From positions 434,001-498,000 of the forward strand of contig NZ_JAGXJY010000001.1 in assembly GCF_019091085.1 (NCBI RefSeq): a stretch of DNA of 64,000 bases, given 5' to 3'. The notes under the pieces were generated by a model. It saw only the letters and a program-made list of their open reading frames with translations, was not told the DNA's origin and made no database searches. Numbering within the stretch: the stretch's first letter is position 1; every line of letters begins with the position of its first letter. Below are positions 1 through 8,577 of this stretch, in pieces. This DNA is from Mesorhizobium sp. GbtcB19 (GTDB taxonomy: Bacteria; Pseudomonadota; Alphaproteobacteria; Rhizobiales; Rhizobiaceae). The position numbers were made by a program, and so were the translations under genes.

Positions 1-138
1 GTCATGCCGGGATCGAGCTTCGGCGAAGCCGCCGCCGGCCATATCCGTATCAGCCTCTGTCAGCCCGAGCCCATCCTCAAGGAAGCAGCACTTCGCCTGC
101 GCCGCTTTGCGTCCACCTACCGCCGCGAGGCAGCATGA
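1..138 (+). CDS. Aminotransferase class I/II, C-terminal fragment (cut by window edge)
   Basis: The frame is open from the first base and ends at TGA 136-138, giving the last 45 residues. They contain PGSSFGEAAAGHIRIS, which resembles the end of aspartate-aminotransferase-fold PLP enzymes, where an Arg in the final H-x-R-I-S segment holds the substrate carboxylate. The stop overlaps the next start as ATGA, so translation is probably coupled to the dehydrogenase gene at 135. The substrate cannot be told from this fragment, and the PLP lysine lies outside the window. Confidence 0.75.
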   Translation, partial: VMPGSSFGEAAAGHIRISLCQPEPILKEAALRLRRFASTYRREAA

Positions 139-2582
139 CCAAGACCATTCCCACGAAAGCCCGCGCCGTGATCATCGGCGGCGGCGTCTCCGGCTGCTCG
201 GTCGCCTACCACCTGGCCAAGCTCGGCTGGACCGACATCGTGCTCTTGGAGCGCAAGCAGCTCACCTCGGGCACCACCTGGCATGCGGCAGGGCTGATCG
301 GCCAGTTGCGCGCCTCGCAGAACATGACGCGGCTGGCGAAATATTCGGCCGACCTGTACGTCAAGCTGGAGGCCGAGACCGATGTCGGCACCGGCATGCG
401 CCAGGTCGGCTCGATCACGGTGGCGCTGACCGAGGAGCGCAAGCACGAGATCTACCGGCAGGCCTCTCTCGCCCGCGCCTTCGATGTCGATGTGCGCGAG
501 ATTTCGCCGAGCGAGGTCAAGGAGATGTACCCGCATCTCAACGTCTCGGATGTGGTCGGCGCGGTGCATCTGCCGCTCGATGGACAATGCGACCCGGCCA
601 ACATCGCCATGGCGCTTGCCAAAGGCGCGCGCCAGCGGGGTGCTGCGATCATCGAGAACGTCAAGGTCACCAAGGTCCACACCAAGAATGGTCGCGTCTC
701 CGGCGTCTCCTGGGCACAGGGCGAGGAGCAAGGCACGATAGAAACCGACATCGTCGTCAATTGCGCCGGCATGTGGGCCCGCGAGCTTGGCCGGCAGAAC
801 GGCGTCACCATTCCGCTGCATGCCTGCGAACATTTCTATCTCGTCACCGAGCCTATCCCCGGCCTGTCGCGGCTGCCCGTGCTGCGCGTGCCGGACGAGT
901 GCGCCTACTACAAGGAAGACGCCGGCAAGATGATGCTCGGCGCCTTCGAGCCGGTGGCGAAGCCGTGGGGCATGGACGGCATCCGCGAGGATTTCTGCTT
1001 CGACCAGTTGCCCGAGGACATGGACCATTTCGAGCCGATCCTCGAAATGGGCGTCAACCGCATGCCGATGCTGGGCAGCGCCGGCATCCATACCTTCTTC
1101 AACGGCCCCGAAAGCTTTACCCCCGACGACCGCTACTATCTCGGCGAAGCGCCGGAACTCGCTGGCTATTGGATGGCGACCGGCTACAATTCGATCGGCA
1201 TCGTTTCCTCCGGCGGCGCCGGGATGGCGCTGGCGCAATGGATCAATGACGGCGAGGCGCCCTTCGACCTCTGGGAGGTCGACATCCGCCGCGCCCAGCC
1301 CTTCCAGAAGAACCGCCGCTATCTGAAGGAGCGCGTATCGGAAACGCTCGGCCTGCTCTATGCCGACCACTTCCCCTACCGCCAGATGGCGACATCGCGC
1401 GGCGTGCGCCGCTCGCCTCTGCATGAGCATCTGAAGGCACGCGGCGCAGTCTTCGGCGAGGTGGCGGGCTGGGAACGCGCCAACTGGTTCGCCCGCGACG
1501 GCCAGGAGCGCGAATACCGCTATTCCTGGAGGCGGCAGAACTGGTTCGACAACCAGCGCGAGGAACACCTCGCCGTGCGCAACGGCGTCGGCCTGTTCGA
1601 CATGACCTCCTTCGGCAAGATCCGCATCGAAGGCCGCGATGCCTGCGCCTTCCTGCAGCGGCTCTGCGCCAACGACATGGACGTGGCGCCCGGAAAAATC
1701 GTCTATACGCAAATGCTCAACGCCAAGGGCGGCATCGAGAGCGATCTTACCGTGACGCGGCTTTCGGAGACAGCCTATTTCCTGGTCGTGCCGGGCGCCA
1801 CGCTGCAGCGCGACCTTGCCTGGCTGCGCAAGCATGTGGTCGACGAGTTCGTCGTCATCACCGACGTGACCGCGGCCGAGGCCGTCATCTGCCTGATGGG
1901 GCCGGACTCGCGAAAACTGATCCAGAAGGTGAGCCCGAACGATTTCTCCAACGATGCCAATCCGTTCGGCACTTTTCAGGAGATCGAGATCGGCATGGGC
2001 CTCGCCCGCGCCCATCGCGTCACCTATGTCGGCGAGCTCGGCTGGGAGCTCTATGTCTCGACCGAGCAGGCCGCCCATGTGTTCGAGGCGATCACTAACG
2101 CCGGCGCCGATGTCGGCCTGAAGCTCTGCGGCCTGCATACGCTGGATTCCTGCCGCATCGAAAAGGCGTTCCGCCATTTCGGCCACGACATCACCGACGA
2201 GGACCATGTGCTTGAGGCCGGCCTCGGCTTCGCGGTGAAGACGGCCAAGGCCGGTTTCATCGGCCGTGACGCGGTGCTGCGGAAGAAGGAAGCCGGCCTG
2301 TCACGGCGGCTGGTGCAGTTCCGCCTGAAAGACCCGCAGCCCCTGCTCTTCCACAACGAGGCGATCCTGCGCGACGGCCGGATCGTCGGCCCGATCACCT
2401 CAGGCAATTACGGCCACCACCTCGGCGGCGCGATCGGGCTTGGCTATGTGCCGTGCCAGGGCGAGAGCGAGGCGGATGTACTTGGCTCGTCCTACGAGGT
2501 CGAGATCGCCGGCGAGAGATTCGCGGCCGAAGCATCGCTGAAGCCGATGTACGACCCGAAAGCGGAACGGGTAAAGATGTAG
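135..2582 (+). CDS. Dimethylglycine/sarcosine dehydrogenase-like FAD oxidoreductase with GcvT domain
   Basis: 815 aa. An N-terminal DAO-type FAD domain has the dinucleotide motif GGGVSG at residues 15-20 and SGTTWHAAG around His50; in dimethylglycine and sarcosine dehydrogenases this His carries covalent FAD. The C-terminal half (about 430-815) is a GcvT/aminomethyltransferase fold that passes the released one-carbon unit to tetrahydrofolate. The family oxidatively demethylates N-methylglycines in the cytoplasm; the length matches the family. The start ATG overlaps the stop of the upstream aminotransferase (ATGA). The exact substrate (dimethylglycine, sarcosine or another N-methyl amine) cannot be fixed from sequence. 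Confidence 0.88.
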   Translation: MTKTIPTKARAVIIGGGVSGCSVAYHLAKLGWTDIVLLERKQLTSGTTWHAAGLIGQLRASQNMTRLAKYSADLYVKLEAETDVGTGMRQVGSITVALTEERKHEIYRQASLARAFDVDVREISPSEVKEMYPHLNVSDVVGAVHLPLDGQCDPANIAMALAKGARQRGAAIIENVKVTKVHTKNGRVSGVSWAQGEEQGTIETDIVVNCAGMWARELGRQNGVTIPLHACEHFYLVTEPIPGLSRLPVLRVPDECAYYKEDAGKMMLGAFEPVAKPWGMDGIREDFCFDQLPEDMDHFEPILEMGVNRMPMLGSAGIHTFFNGPESFTPDDRYYLGEAPELAGYWMATGYNSIGIVSSGGAGMALAQWINDGEAPFDLWEVDIRRAQPFQKNRRYLKERVSETLGLLYADHFPYRQMATSRGVRRSPLHEHLKARGAVFGEVAGWERANWFARDGQEREYRYSWRRQNWFDNQREEHLAVRNGVGLFDMTSFGKIRIEGRDACAFLQRLCANDMDVAPGKIVYTQMLNAKGGIESDLTVTRLSETAYFLVVPGATLQRDLAWLRKHVVDEFVVITDVTAAEAVICLMGPDSRKLIQKVSPNDFSNDANPFGTFQEIEIGMGLARAHRVTYVGELGWELYVSTEQAAHVFEAITNAGADVGLKLCGLHTLDSCRIEKAFRHFGHDITDEDHVLEAGLGFAVKTAKAGFIGRDAVLRKKEAGLSRRLVQFRLKDPQPLLFHNEAILRDGRIVGPITSGNYGHHLGGAIGLGYVPCQGESEADVLGSSYEVEIAGERFAAEASLKPMYDPKAERVKM

Positions 2583-2590
2583 CGCGGCTT

Positions 2591-2780
2591 TCCCTTCTCC
2601 CCTTGTGGGAGAAGGTGGCCGAGCGAAGCTCGGACGGATGAGGGGTGCTGGAAGGATCGCTCCCTTGAAGGCATAAGCACCTGATAGCGCTAGATTTTTC
2701 TCCGCCTCATTCCTTCGCGCACCCCTCATCCGTCTCGGCGCTGCGCGCCGATCCACCTTCTCCCACAAGGGGAGAAGGGA
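2591..2780. repeat. Palindromic repeat (cttctcccc... type) between convergent genes
   Basis: Two inverted arms, 2592-2647 and 2720-2780, each have a small hairpin (cttctccccttgtgggagaa) followed by a GATGAGGGGTG end. The arms face each other across about 70 bp. The element fills almost the whole gap between two convergent genes and could act as a bidirectional terminator. Related elements lie at 34733-34908 and 48253-48378. Confidence 0.8.
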
Positions 2781-2790
2781 AGTCCGCACT

Positions 2791-3378
2791 TCAAAACCTC
2801 TCCAGCCTCGCCCTGACCTTCGCGAGGAACGCCGCCCTCGTCTTCGGGGTCGAGGCATCCATCAGATAATGCGCCAGAAAAAACGTCTTGCAGCGCGCGG
2901 CGCAGATCGCCCGCATGCCGCGCAGGATGGTCTTGCGGCCCGGCTGGCCGACGACGACGCTCCACCAGGTCGGCGCGCCGCAGGTGGTGATGACGCCGAC
3001 CTTGGTGACATGCGTCATCAGCGACTTGATGCGGCCCTTCCCGGCCGGCAGCTGGAAGGCGATGTCAGTCGCCCAGACGCGGTCGAACCAGCCCTTAAGC
3101 ATCGCCGGCAGGCCGTACCACCAGGTCGGATAGATGAAAAGGATCGCCTGCGCCCATTTCAGATGCTCGAAATGCGGTTGAAGGGCCGGATCGTCCGGCG
3201 CGCGATCGTTGTAAAAACGCCGCTCCTCGCGGCTCATCACCGGATCGAAATTCTCGGCATAGAGGTCGAGCAGCCGCACATTCCAGCCTCGCCCTCTCAG
3301 CACCTCGATCGCCGTGTCGCGGATCGCCGCGCAATAGCTTTCCGGCACCGGATGGCAATAGACCACCAGCACGCGCAT
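2791..3378 (-). CDS. NAD(P)H-dependent oxidoreductase, flavodoxin-like fold
   Basis: 195 aa. It opens with the beta-strand/phosphate loop VLVVYCHPVPESY of the Flavodoxin_2/NQO1-KefF family, and DLYAENFDPVMSREE and FIYPTWWYGLPAMLKGW are further family signatures around the flavin site. Such proteins reduce quinones, azo compounds or other electrophiles with NAD(P)H. Its start overlaps the stop of the upstream paralogue at 3378 (ATGA), so the two are probably one transcript. The physiological substrate is unknown. Confidence 0.85.
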   Translation of the reverse strand: MRVLVVYCHPVPESYCAAIRDTAIEVLRGRGWNVRLLDLYAENFDPVMSREERRFYNDRAPDDPALQPHFEHLKWAQAILFIYPTWWYGLPAMLKGWFDRVWATDIAFQLPAGKGRIKSLMTHVTKVGVITTCGAPTWWSVVVGQPGRKTILRGMRAICAARCKTFFLAHYLMDASTPKTRAAFLAKVRARLERF

Positions 3379-3959
3379 CAGAAGGCATCCATTGCCGCCG
3401 CGACCTTCGCCATGAAGGCGTTGCGCGTCGCGTCGGTCGAGAGGTTCATCGAATAATGCGCGAGATAGGAGACGGGAGCGCCAGGCAGAATCGTGGCCCG
3501 CAGCATGCGCCTGACGATCTTGCGCGGCGGATCGCCCATCAGCATGGCGCGGAAACGGCTGCCGCCATAGGTGGTGATGGCCGTCATTTTGCGGATGTTG
3601 TGCAGCGTCGGCCGCACCTTGCCGTCGACCAGCTTGAACGACACGCCGGGCAGGAAGACGCGGTCGAAGAAACCTTTCAGGATAGCCGGATAGCCGTAGT
3701 TCCAGACCGGAAACGACAGCACCAGCGCCTCGGCATTTTGCAGCCTTTGGACATAGCCAGCGACGGCATCGTCAGGCCTCCGCGGATCGTGGTAGCCGAG
3801 CCGCTCGGCACGCGTCAGGCGCGGGTCGAAATCCTCGGCGTAGAGATCGCAATCGTCAATCGTGTGACCCGCCGCGCTCAACCGCTCGACGATCGTCCGG
3901 TGCAGGCCGGCATTGAAGCTGGTCTCCACCGGATGGGCGTAAAGCACGAGGATATTCAT
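3378..3959 (-). CDS. NAD(P)H-dependent oxidoreductase, flavodoxin-like fold (paralogue)
   Basis: 193 aa. MNILVLYAHPVETSFNAGL, DLYAEDFDPRLTRAE and LSFPVWNYGYPAILKGFFD parallel the downstream protein motif for motif, so the pair looks like a tandem duplication that has diverged. As first gene of the two-gene unit it overlaps its partner by four bases. Upstream lies a palindromic repeat rather than a recognisable promoter. The role is inferred from family only (flavin-dependent quinone or electrophile reduction). Confidence 0.85.
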   Translation of the reverse strand: MNILVLYAHPVETSFNAGLHRTIVERLSAAGHTIDDCDLYAEDFDPRLTRAERLGYHDPRRPDDAVAGYVQRLQNAEALVLSFPVWNYGYPAILKGFFDRVFLPGVSFKLVDGKVRPTLHNIRKMTAITTYGGSRFRAMLMGDPPRKIVRRMLRATILPGAPVSYLAHYSMNLSTDATRNAFMAKVAAAMDAF

Positions 3960-3986
3960 TGGAAAGGATTGCCCATGTCAGCGCGA

Positions 3987-4149
3987 GGCCCCCCTCTCTG
4001 CCCTGCCGGGCATCTCCCCCTCAAGGGGGGAGATTGAACTGCGGCGTCGCTTTCGCCAATTGTCGACGCCGAAAGAGGAGCGAGGCGCCGAAACTGCTGA
4101 TCTCCCCCCTTGAGGGGGAGATGGCCGGCAGGCCAGAGAGGGGGGCCCA
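3987..4149. repeat. Palindromic repeat (ctctctgccctgccgg... type)
   Basis: The left arm at about 3987-4035 and right arm at about 4099-4149 are inverted copies of cccctctctgccctgccggg followed by catctccccctcaagggg. The arms contain a nested hairpin, and the centre carries TTCGCCAAT. The same unit occurs twice inside cobN (62131-62318, 63176-63338). It lies between the start of the oxidoreductase pair and the 3' end of the FAD oxidoreductase gene. Confidence 0.85.
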
Positions 4150-4164
4150 GGCGCAAACCTCTCA

Positions 4165-5565
4165 TCACTCCGCCTTCTGCAACCCCTTGAACAGAAAGGG
4201 CTTGCCCGAGCGGTAGTCGTAACCGGGATTCTCCCACGCTATCATCTTACCGGGGTTCAGCAGTCCCTGCGGATCGGTCTCGCGCTTGAAGGCAAGCTGC
4301 ACATCGTCCGTTCGCTTCATGCCGCCCTCTTCCAGCGTGTAGCGGTGCGGATTGAAGATCCAGCAGCCATTGTCCTCATGAATGCGGATGATCTCGTCGA
4401 GCCGCTCTTCGGTGGTGTAGCGCACCAGCGGCAGGCCGGCTGCGCCGATCGCGCCATCGAAGCGGATGAATTCGAGATGCGCCGGCACCTCGTCGCCGAA
4501 ACGCTCGACCATCGCCTTGACATGGGCAAGATGATCCGGCGACGGATAGCGCGTCTGCAGATAGGTGATCGTCGGATCGACCCGGATCGCCCGCAGCGTC
4601 GTGTGGTTCCAGGTCAGCTCATAGGCCGGCGGCAGCCCTTTGAGATCGGCTTCCTGGTCGGCCCGGAACACGATCTCGCCCCTGGTGCTGCGCACGAAGG
4701 CGACGAAGGCGTCCATCGCGTGCGGCGCGATCATGCACACCACGATGCTCTGCTCGCGCCGGAAGAATTTCTGGTGCCGTTTGAAATAGTCGTAAGGGAT
4801 GGGCGCGGCGATCGGCGTGATCAGCTTGGCCAATATCCCGTCCTGCACGGCGAGATCGTTGCCGAAGCCGGCCGCGTCCATGAAATCGTCGAAGCCGACG
4901 ATGACGTCGATCCAGTCGTAGGAGGCTGTCAGCGGCATCTCGACCTCGGTGATGATGCCGTTGGTGCCATAGGCATGCATGACCTTGAGCACCTCTTCGC
5001 CGGTGAGCTCCATGACGCGCGGCTCGGCTTCCATCGTCACGGTCCGCAGGCGAATGACATTGCCGAGGTCCCGCAATCCGCCCCAACGGATCGAGCCGAC
5101 GCCGCCCGAGCCGCCGGCGACGAAGCCGCCGATGGAGGCCGTGTTGTAGGTGGAAGGCGACATGCGCAATTCCTGCGCCGAATGCGCCCGCGTCGCCCTG
5201 TCGATCTCGGCCAGCACGGCGCCCGGTCCGGTCACCACGCGGCCCGGGGCGATCGACTTGACGGCGTTCATCTCGGCGAGGTTCAGCACCACGCCGCCCG
5301 ACAGCGGCATCGCCTGCCCGTAATTGCCGGTGCCGCTGCCGCGCGGCGTCACCGGGACGCCGTGCCGGTGACAGGCTGCGAGCACGCGGATGACCTCATC
5401 CTCGCTTTTCGGCGTGACGATCAGGTCGCCCTTGACATGGTCGAGCTGTGCTTTCAGCACCGGGCTGTACCAGTAGAAGTCGCGGCTCTTCTGCTGGACG
5501 ATGGCCGGATGGTCGTCGACCTTGATCCCGTCGAGATCGCGCTTCAGCGCTGCGATATCCATCAT
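4165..5565 (-). CDS. FAD-binding oxidoreductase (glycolate-oxidase/VAO type)
   Basis: 466 aa. An FAD_binding_4 domain covers about residues 45-225 (PKSEDEVIRVLAACHRHG, then TPRGSGTGNYGQ for the FAD pyrophosphate), followed by a C-terminal substrate cap ending DPQGLLNPGKMI, a typical family end. It probably oxidises a hydroxy acid or alcohol; the substrate is unknown. It is the last gene of the importer/amidohydrolase operon. The start ATGATG at 5565/5562 overlaps the TGA of the amidohydrolase, so either Met may be used. Sharing the operon suggests it acts downstream of the deaminase. Confidence 0.85.
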   Translation of the reverse strand: MMDIAALKRDLDGIKVDDHPAIVQQKSRDFYWYSPVLKAQLDHVKGDLIVTPKSEDEVIRVLAACHRHGVPVTPRGSGTGNYGQAMPLSGGVVLNLAEMNAVKSIAPGRVVTGPGAVLAEIDRATRAHSAQELRMSPSTYNTASIGGFVAGGSGGVGSIRWGGLRDLGNVIRLRTVTMEAEPRVMELTGEEVLKVMHAYGTNGIITEVEMPLTASYDWIDVIVGFDDFMDAAGFGNDLAVQDGILAKLITPIAAPIPYDYFKRHQKFFRREQSIVVCMIAPHAMDAFVAFVRSTRGEIVFRADQEADLKGLPPAYELTWNHTTLRAIRVDPTITYLQTRYPSPDHLAHVKAMVERFGDEVPAHLEFIRFDGAIGAAGLPLVRYTTEERLDEIIRIHEDNGCWIFNPHRYTLEEGGMKRTDDVQLAFKRETDPQGLLNPGKMIAWENPGYDYRSGKPFLFKGLQKAE

Positions 5566-6863
5566 CCCACCATCAATTCGTCGAGTTCGGCATAGTCGGG
5601 CAGTTGGCGTTCGATCGCCTTGCCGCCGCGCACCACGATGCGATCCGATTCGGGCCGCGACAGCAATTCGGTCCAGCTCCGTCCCTTGAAGACGATGAAG
5701 TCGGCGCTGCCGCCGGCGGCAAGCGTGCCGGCGCCGTCGAGACGCATCACCTCGGCCGGCGTAGCCGCCACCGCCTTCGGCCAGTCGCCGACCGGATGGT
5801 CGAAATGCAGGATGCGCGTCGCCATACGGTAGACTTCCAGCATGTCGAGGTCGCCATAGGCGTAGAACGGATCGCGCGTGTTGTCGGAAGCGACCGCCAC
5901 CTTGATGCCGCGCGCCCTCATCTCATGCAGCAGCGTCACGCCGCGCCAGCGCGGCGTGGTTCCGTTGTTGCGCCGGTCCTGCAGATAGAGATTGCACATC
6001 GGCAGCGACACCACGGCGAGCCGCGCCTTCGCCACCTTGTCCAGCGTGTCGAGCACCTCGAGGTCCGGCTGGCGCGCCAGCGAACAGCAATGGCCGACCA
6101 GGATATTGCCCTCAAAACCGTTCCACAGCGACGCCTCGGCGATCTTCTTCAGCGAGATCGCCGCCACGTCGTCGGTTTCGTCGGCATGGAAATCGAGATC
6201 GAGCCCGTGCTTGATCGCCTGCGCGAAAACCTGGTCGAGCAGTTCCTCGAGGTCGGGCACCATATAGGTGACCACGCCAAGCACGCCCTTGGCCGCGGCG
6301 ACGCGTTTGGCCAGCCGCTCGAACCACGCCTTGTCGCGCACGCCTTCGATGCCGAGCAGGCAGGCGGCCTGCAAGTCGATCCGCCCGCGCCATTTTTCCC
6401 GCATCGCCTCGAACACCGGCCAGGAGATTTCCTCCTGCGGCGGCACGCTGTCGAGATGCGTGCGCACGGCCTTGGTGCCGTAGGCGTAGGCCGAGCGCAG
6501 CGAGAAATCCATGCGCCGCGCGACGTCCTCCGCGCTCCAGCGCGCGGCGCGGTCGGCGCCCGTGGCGTTGAGCGCGCCCATGAAGGTGCCGTCGGGATTG
6601 GGTTTTCGCGGCCAGATATGGCCCTTGTCGATATGGGTGTGACAGTCGACGAAGCATGGCAGCACGATGCGGCCGGCAAGGTCGATCGCATCGGCCTGGA
6701 CTTTCGATTTGGCATGCGCCGCAATGCCCGAAATCTTGCCATCGGCAACGGCTATGTCGGCAAGCGCGAAACCATCAGCGTCGTAACTTGCGGCAAGCCC
6801 AGGCGTCAGCGAACGGTGAACGCGGGCATTGGTAAGCTGGTAAGAACCAGAGGCAGGTATCAA
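5562..6863 (-). CDS. Cytosine-deaminase-like amidohydrolase
   Basis: 433 aa. A TIM-barrel metal amidohydrolase with H-T-H at residues 75 and 77 (FVDCHTHIDKGHIW), the HADETDD segment, GHCCSL and SDNTRDPFYAYG; the Asp in the last supplies the catalytic acid in E. coli CodA. CodA relatives deaminate cytosine, isoguanine or creatinine-like rings. It sits between the ABC permease gene and the FAD oxidoreductase gene and overlaps the latter. With the importer it points to uptake and opening of a small nitrogen heterocycle; the identity of the ring is inference. Confidence 0.85.
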   Translation of the reverse strand: MIPASGSYQLTNARVHRSLTPGLAASYDADGFALADIAVADGKISGIAAHAKSKVQADAIDLAGRIVLPCFVDCHTHIDKGHIWPRKPNPDGTFMGALNATGADRAARWSAEDVARRMDFSLRSAYAYGTKAVRTHLDSVPPQEEISWPVFEAMREKWRGRIDLQAACLLGIEGVRDKAWFERLAKRVAAAKGVLGVVTYMVPDLEELLDQVFAQAIKHGLDLDFHADETDDVAAISLKKIAEASLWNGFEGNILVGHCCSLARQPDLEVLDTLDKVAKARLAVVSLPMCNLYLQDRRNNGTTPRWRGVTLLHEMRARGIKVAVASDNTRDPFYAYGDLDMLEVYRMATRILHFDHPVGDWPKAVAATPAEVMRLDGAGTLAAGGSADFIVFKGRSWTELLSRPESDRIVVRGGKAIERQLPDYAELDELMVG

Positions 6864-6905
6864 GATCTGGTCCTCTTCGCGATTTCCTCTGCGGTTCCAA
6901 CCACC

Positions 6906-7757
6906 CTAGCGCTCCTGCTTGAGCGCGCTCTCGTGCCAGCGGCGCAGTATCAGATGCGACACCAGGGACAGCACCAGGAAGATCAGGATGCCGGTGAGCG
7001 AGATCAGGATCAGCGCCGCGAACAGGCGCGGCGCGTTGAGCCGATAGCCGGCCTCGATGATACGGGAAGCGAGCCCCGACGACTGCCCCTGCGCACCGGC
7101 GACGAATTCGGCCACGACCGCGCCGATCAGCGACAGGCCGCCGGCGATCTTCAACCCGCCGAGGAAATACGGCATCGCCGCGGGCAGGCGCAGATAGCGC
7201 AATTGCTGCCAGCGCGTCGCGCCGTTGAGCTTGAACAAGTCGCGTAAGTTGCGGTCGACTGAGTTCAGCCCGAGCGTGGTGTTGGACAGTATCGGGAAGA
7301 AGGCGACGATCCAGGCGCAAAGCAGCAGTTTGACCGTCTGGTTGTTCACATAGATGTTGATCAGCGGGAAGATGGCGACGATCGGCGTCACCTGCAGCAC
7401 GATGGCGAAGGGGAAGAACGACATCTCCACCCATTTCGACTGCGCGAACAGCACCGCCAGTCCGACGCCGCCGATGACGGCGAGCAGCAGGCTGAGGAAA
7501 GTGATCCTGAGCGTCACCAGCAGTGAGGAAAACAACAGCCCGGCGTCGCTATGCAGCGTCTGCAGCACCACGCCGGGCCGCGGCAGAATATATTGCGGGA
7601 TCTCGTTCCAGGCGCAGATACGGTCCCACAGCACGATCGCCAGCACCATGATCGCCAGCGGCAGCACCCATTTGCCGATGCGCTCCAGACGCTCCTGACG
7701 AGCGCGGCGCGCCTCCTCGGGATCGAGCCTCAGCGCGGTGTCTTCAATGGCCGTCAT
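6906..7757 (-). CDS. ABC transporter permease, NitT/TauT (SsuC) type
   Basis: 283 aa from ATG 7757. I chose this start over one further upstream because MTAIEDTALRLD fits the family and lies 14 bp inside the end of the ATPase gene, indicating coupling. It is a BPD_transp_1 inner-membrane protein with about six helices and an EAA-like loop (around LFKLNGATRWQQLRYLRLPA) that docks the ATPase. It is the membrane channel of an importer whose solute class resembles pyrimidine/thiamine precursors, taurine or nitrate. Confidence 0.9.
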   Translation of the reverse strand: MTAIEDTALRLDPEEARRARQERLERIGKWVLPLAIMVLAIVLWDRICAWNEIPQYILPRPGVVLQTLHSDAGLLFSSLLVTLRITFLSLLLAVIGGVGLAVLFAQSKWVEMSFFPFAIVLQVTPIVAIFPLINIYVNNQTVKLLLCAWIVAFFPILSNTTLGLNSVDRNLRDLFKLNGATRWQQLRYLRLPAAMPYFLGGLKIAGGLSLIGAVVAEFVAGAQGQSSGLASRIIEAGYRLNAPRLFAALILISLTGILIFLVLSLVSHLILRRWHESALKQER

Positions 7758-8562
7758 GATGGGGTCCGGCGGTTGAATTGATGGCGTTGACCAGTACGTC
7801 CGAAGCCTGGCGGCAAAGTGCTGCGTAATCGGGCGAGGTCCGGAACGCCTCGTCGCGCGGGTAAGGCGCATCGACAGGGAGTTCGCCGAAAACGCGGCCC
7901 GGCCGCGCGGCCATGACGACGACGCGGCTGGACAGGAACACGCTTTCGAAGACGCTGTGGGTAACGAAGACGACGGTGAAGCGCTCGTCCTGCCACAATT
8001 CCAGAAGGTCGTTGTTGAGCTTGAAGCGGGTGATCTCGTCGAGCGCCGCGAACGGCTCGTCCATCAAAAGGATGCGCGGCTTGGTCACCATAGCGCGCGC
8101 GATCGAAACGCGCATCTTCATGCCGCCGGAAAGCTCCCGCGGCACGGCGTTCTCGAAGCCGGTGAGATGGACGCGCGACAGCATCTCCATCACCGCCGGT
8201 TCGGCCTTGGTGCGCGACACGCCCTTCAGCCTGAGCGGCAGCCAGACATTGTCGAAGACGCTGGCCCAGGGCAGCAGCGTCGGCTCCTGGAAGACGAAGC
8301 CGATATTCGAGCGGTCGACCGGGCCGCGCCAGTCGAGCTGGCCGGAGGTCGGCGTCGACAGGCCGGCGATCAGCCTGAGTGCCGTCGACTTGCCGCAGCC
8401 GGACGGGCCGAGCAGGCTGAGGAAATCGCCCTCGCGGATGGCGAGGTCGACCTTGCTCAGCGCCGTCACGCCGTTGGAAAAGACCTTGCCGACATTACGC
8501 AGCGACAGCAGCATCGGGGCCTCGCCCGATGCCGCTTTCTGCGCCACTTTCTCCTGGATCAT
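7744..8562 (-). CDS. ABC transporter ATP-binding protein, NitT/TauT type
   Basis: 272 aa. Walker A GPSGCGKST at 52-60, signature LSGGMKMRVSIARA, Walker B ILLMDEPFAALD and H-loop VFVTHSVFES are all intact. About 16 N-terminal residues precede the conserved domain. It powers the importer with the permease at 6906 and the binding protein at 8578, with which it is co-directional (15-bp gap upstream). Confidence 0.92.
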   Translation of the reverse strand: MIQEKVAQKAASGEAPMLLSLRNVGKVFSNGVTALSKVDLAIREGDFLSLLGPSGCGKSTALRLIAGLSTPTSGQLDWRGPVDRSNIGFVFQEPTLLPWASVFDNVWLPLRLKGVSRTKAEPAVMEMLSRVHLTGFENAVPRELSGGMKMRVSIARAMVTKPRILLMDEPFAALDEITRFKLNNDLLELWQDERFTVVFVTHSVFESVFLSSRVVVMAARPGRVFGELPVDAPYPRDEAFRTSPDYAALCRQASDVLVNAINSTAGPHHDGH

Positions 8563-8577
8563 CTCAGGCGGGCCGCC

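Noticed and set aside
117..2207. A 696-codon minus-strand frame opposite the dimethylglycine dehydrogenase-like gene
   Set aside because: Mirror frame of a real GC-rich gene; no motif, and the plus-strand product is unmistakable.
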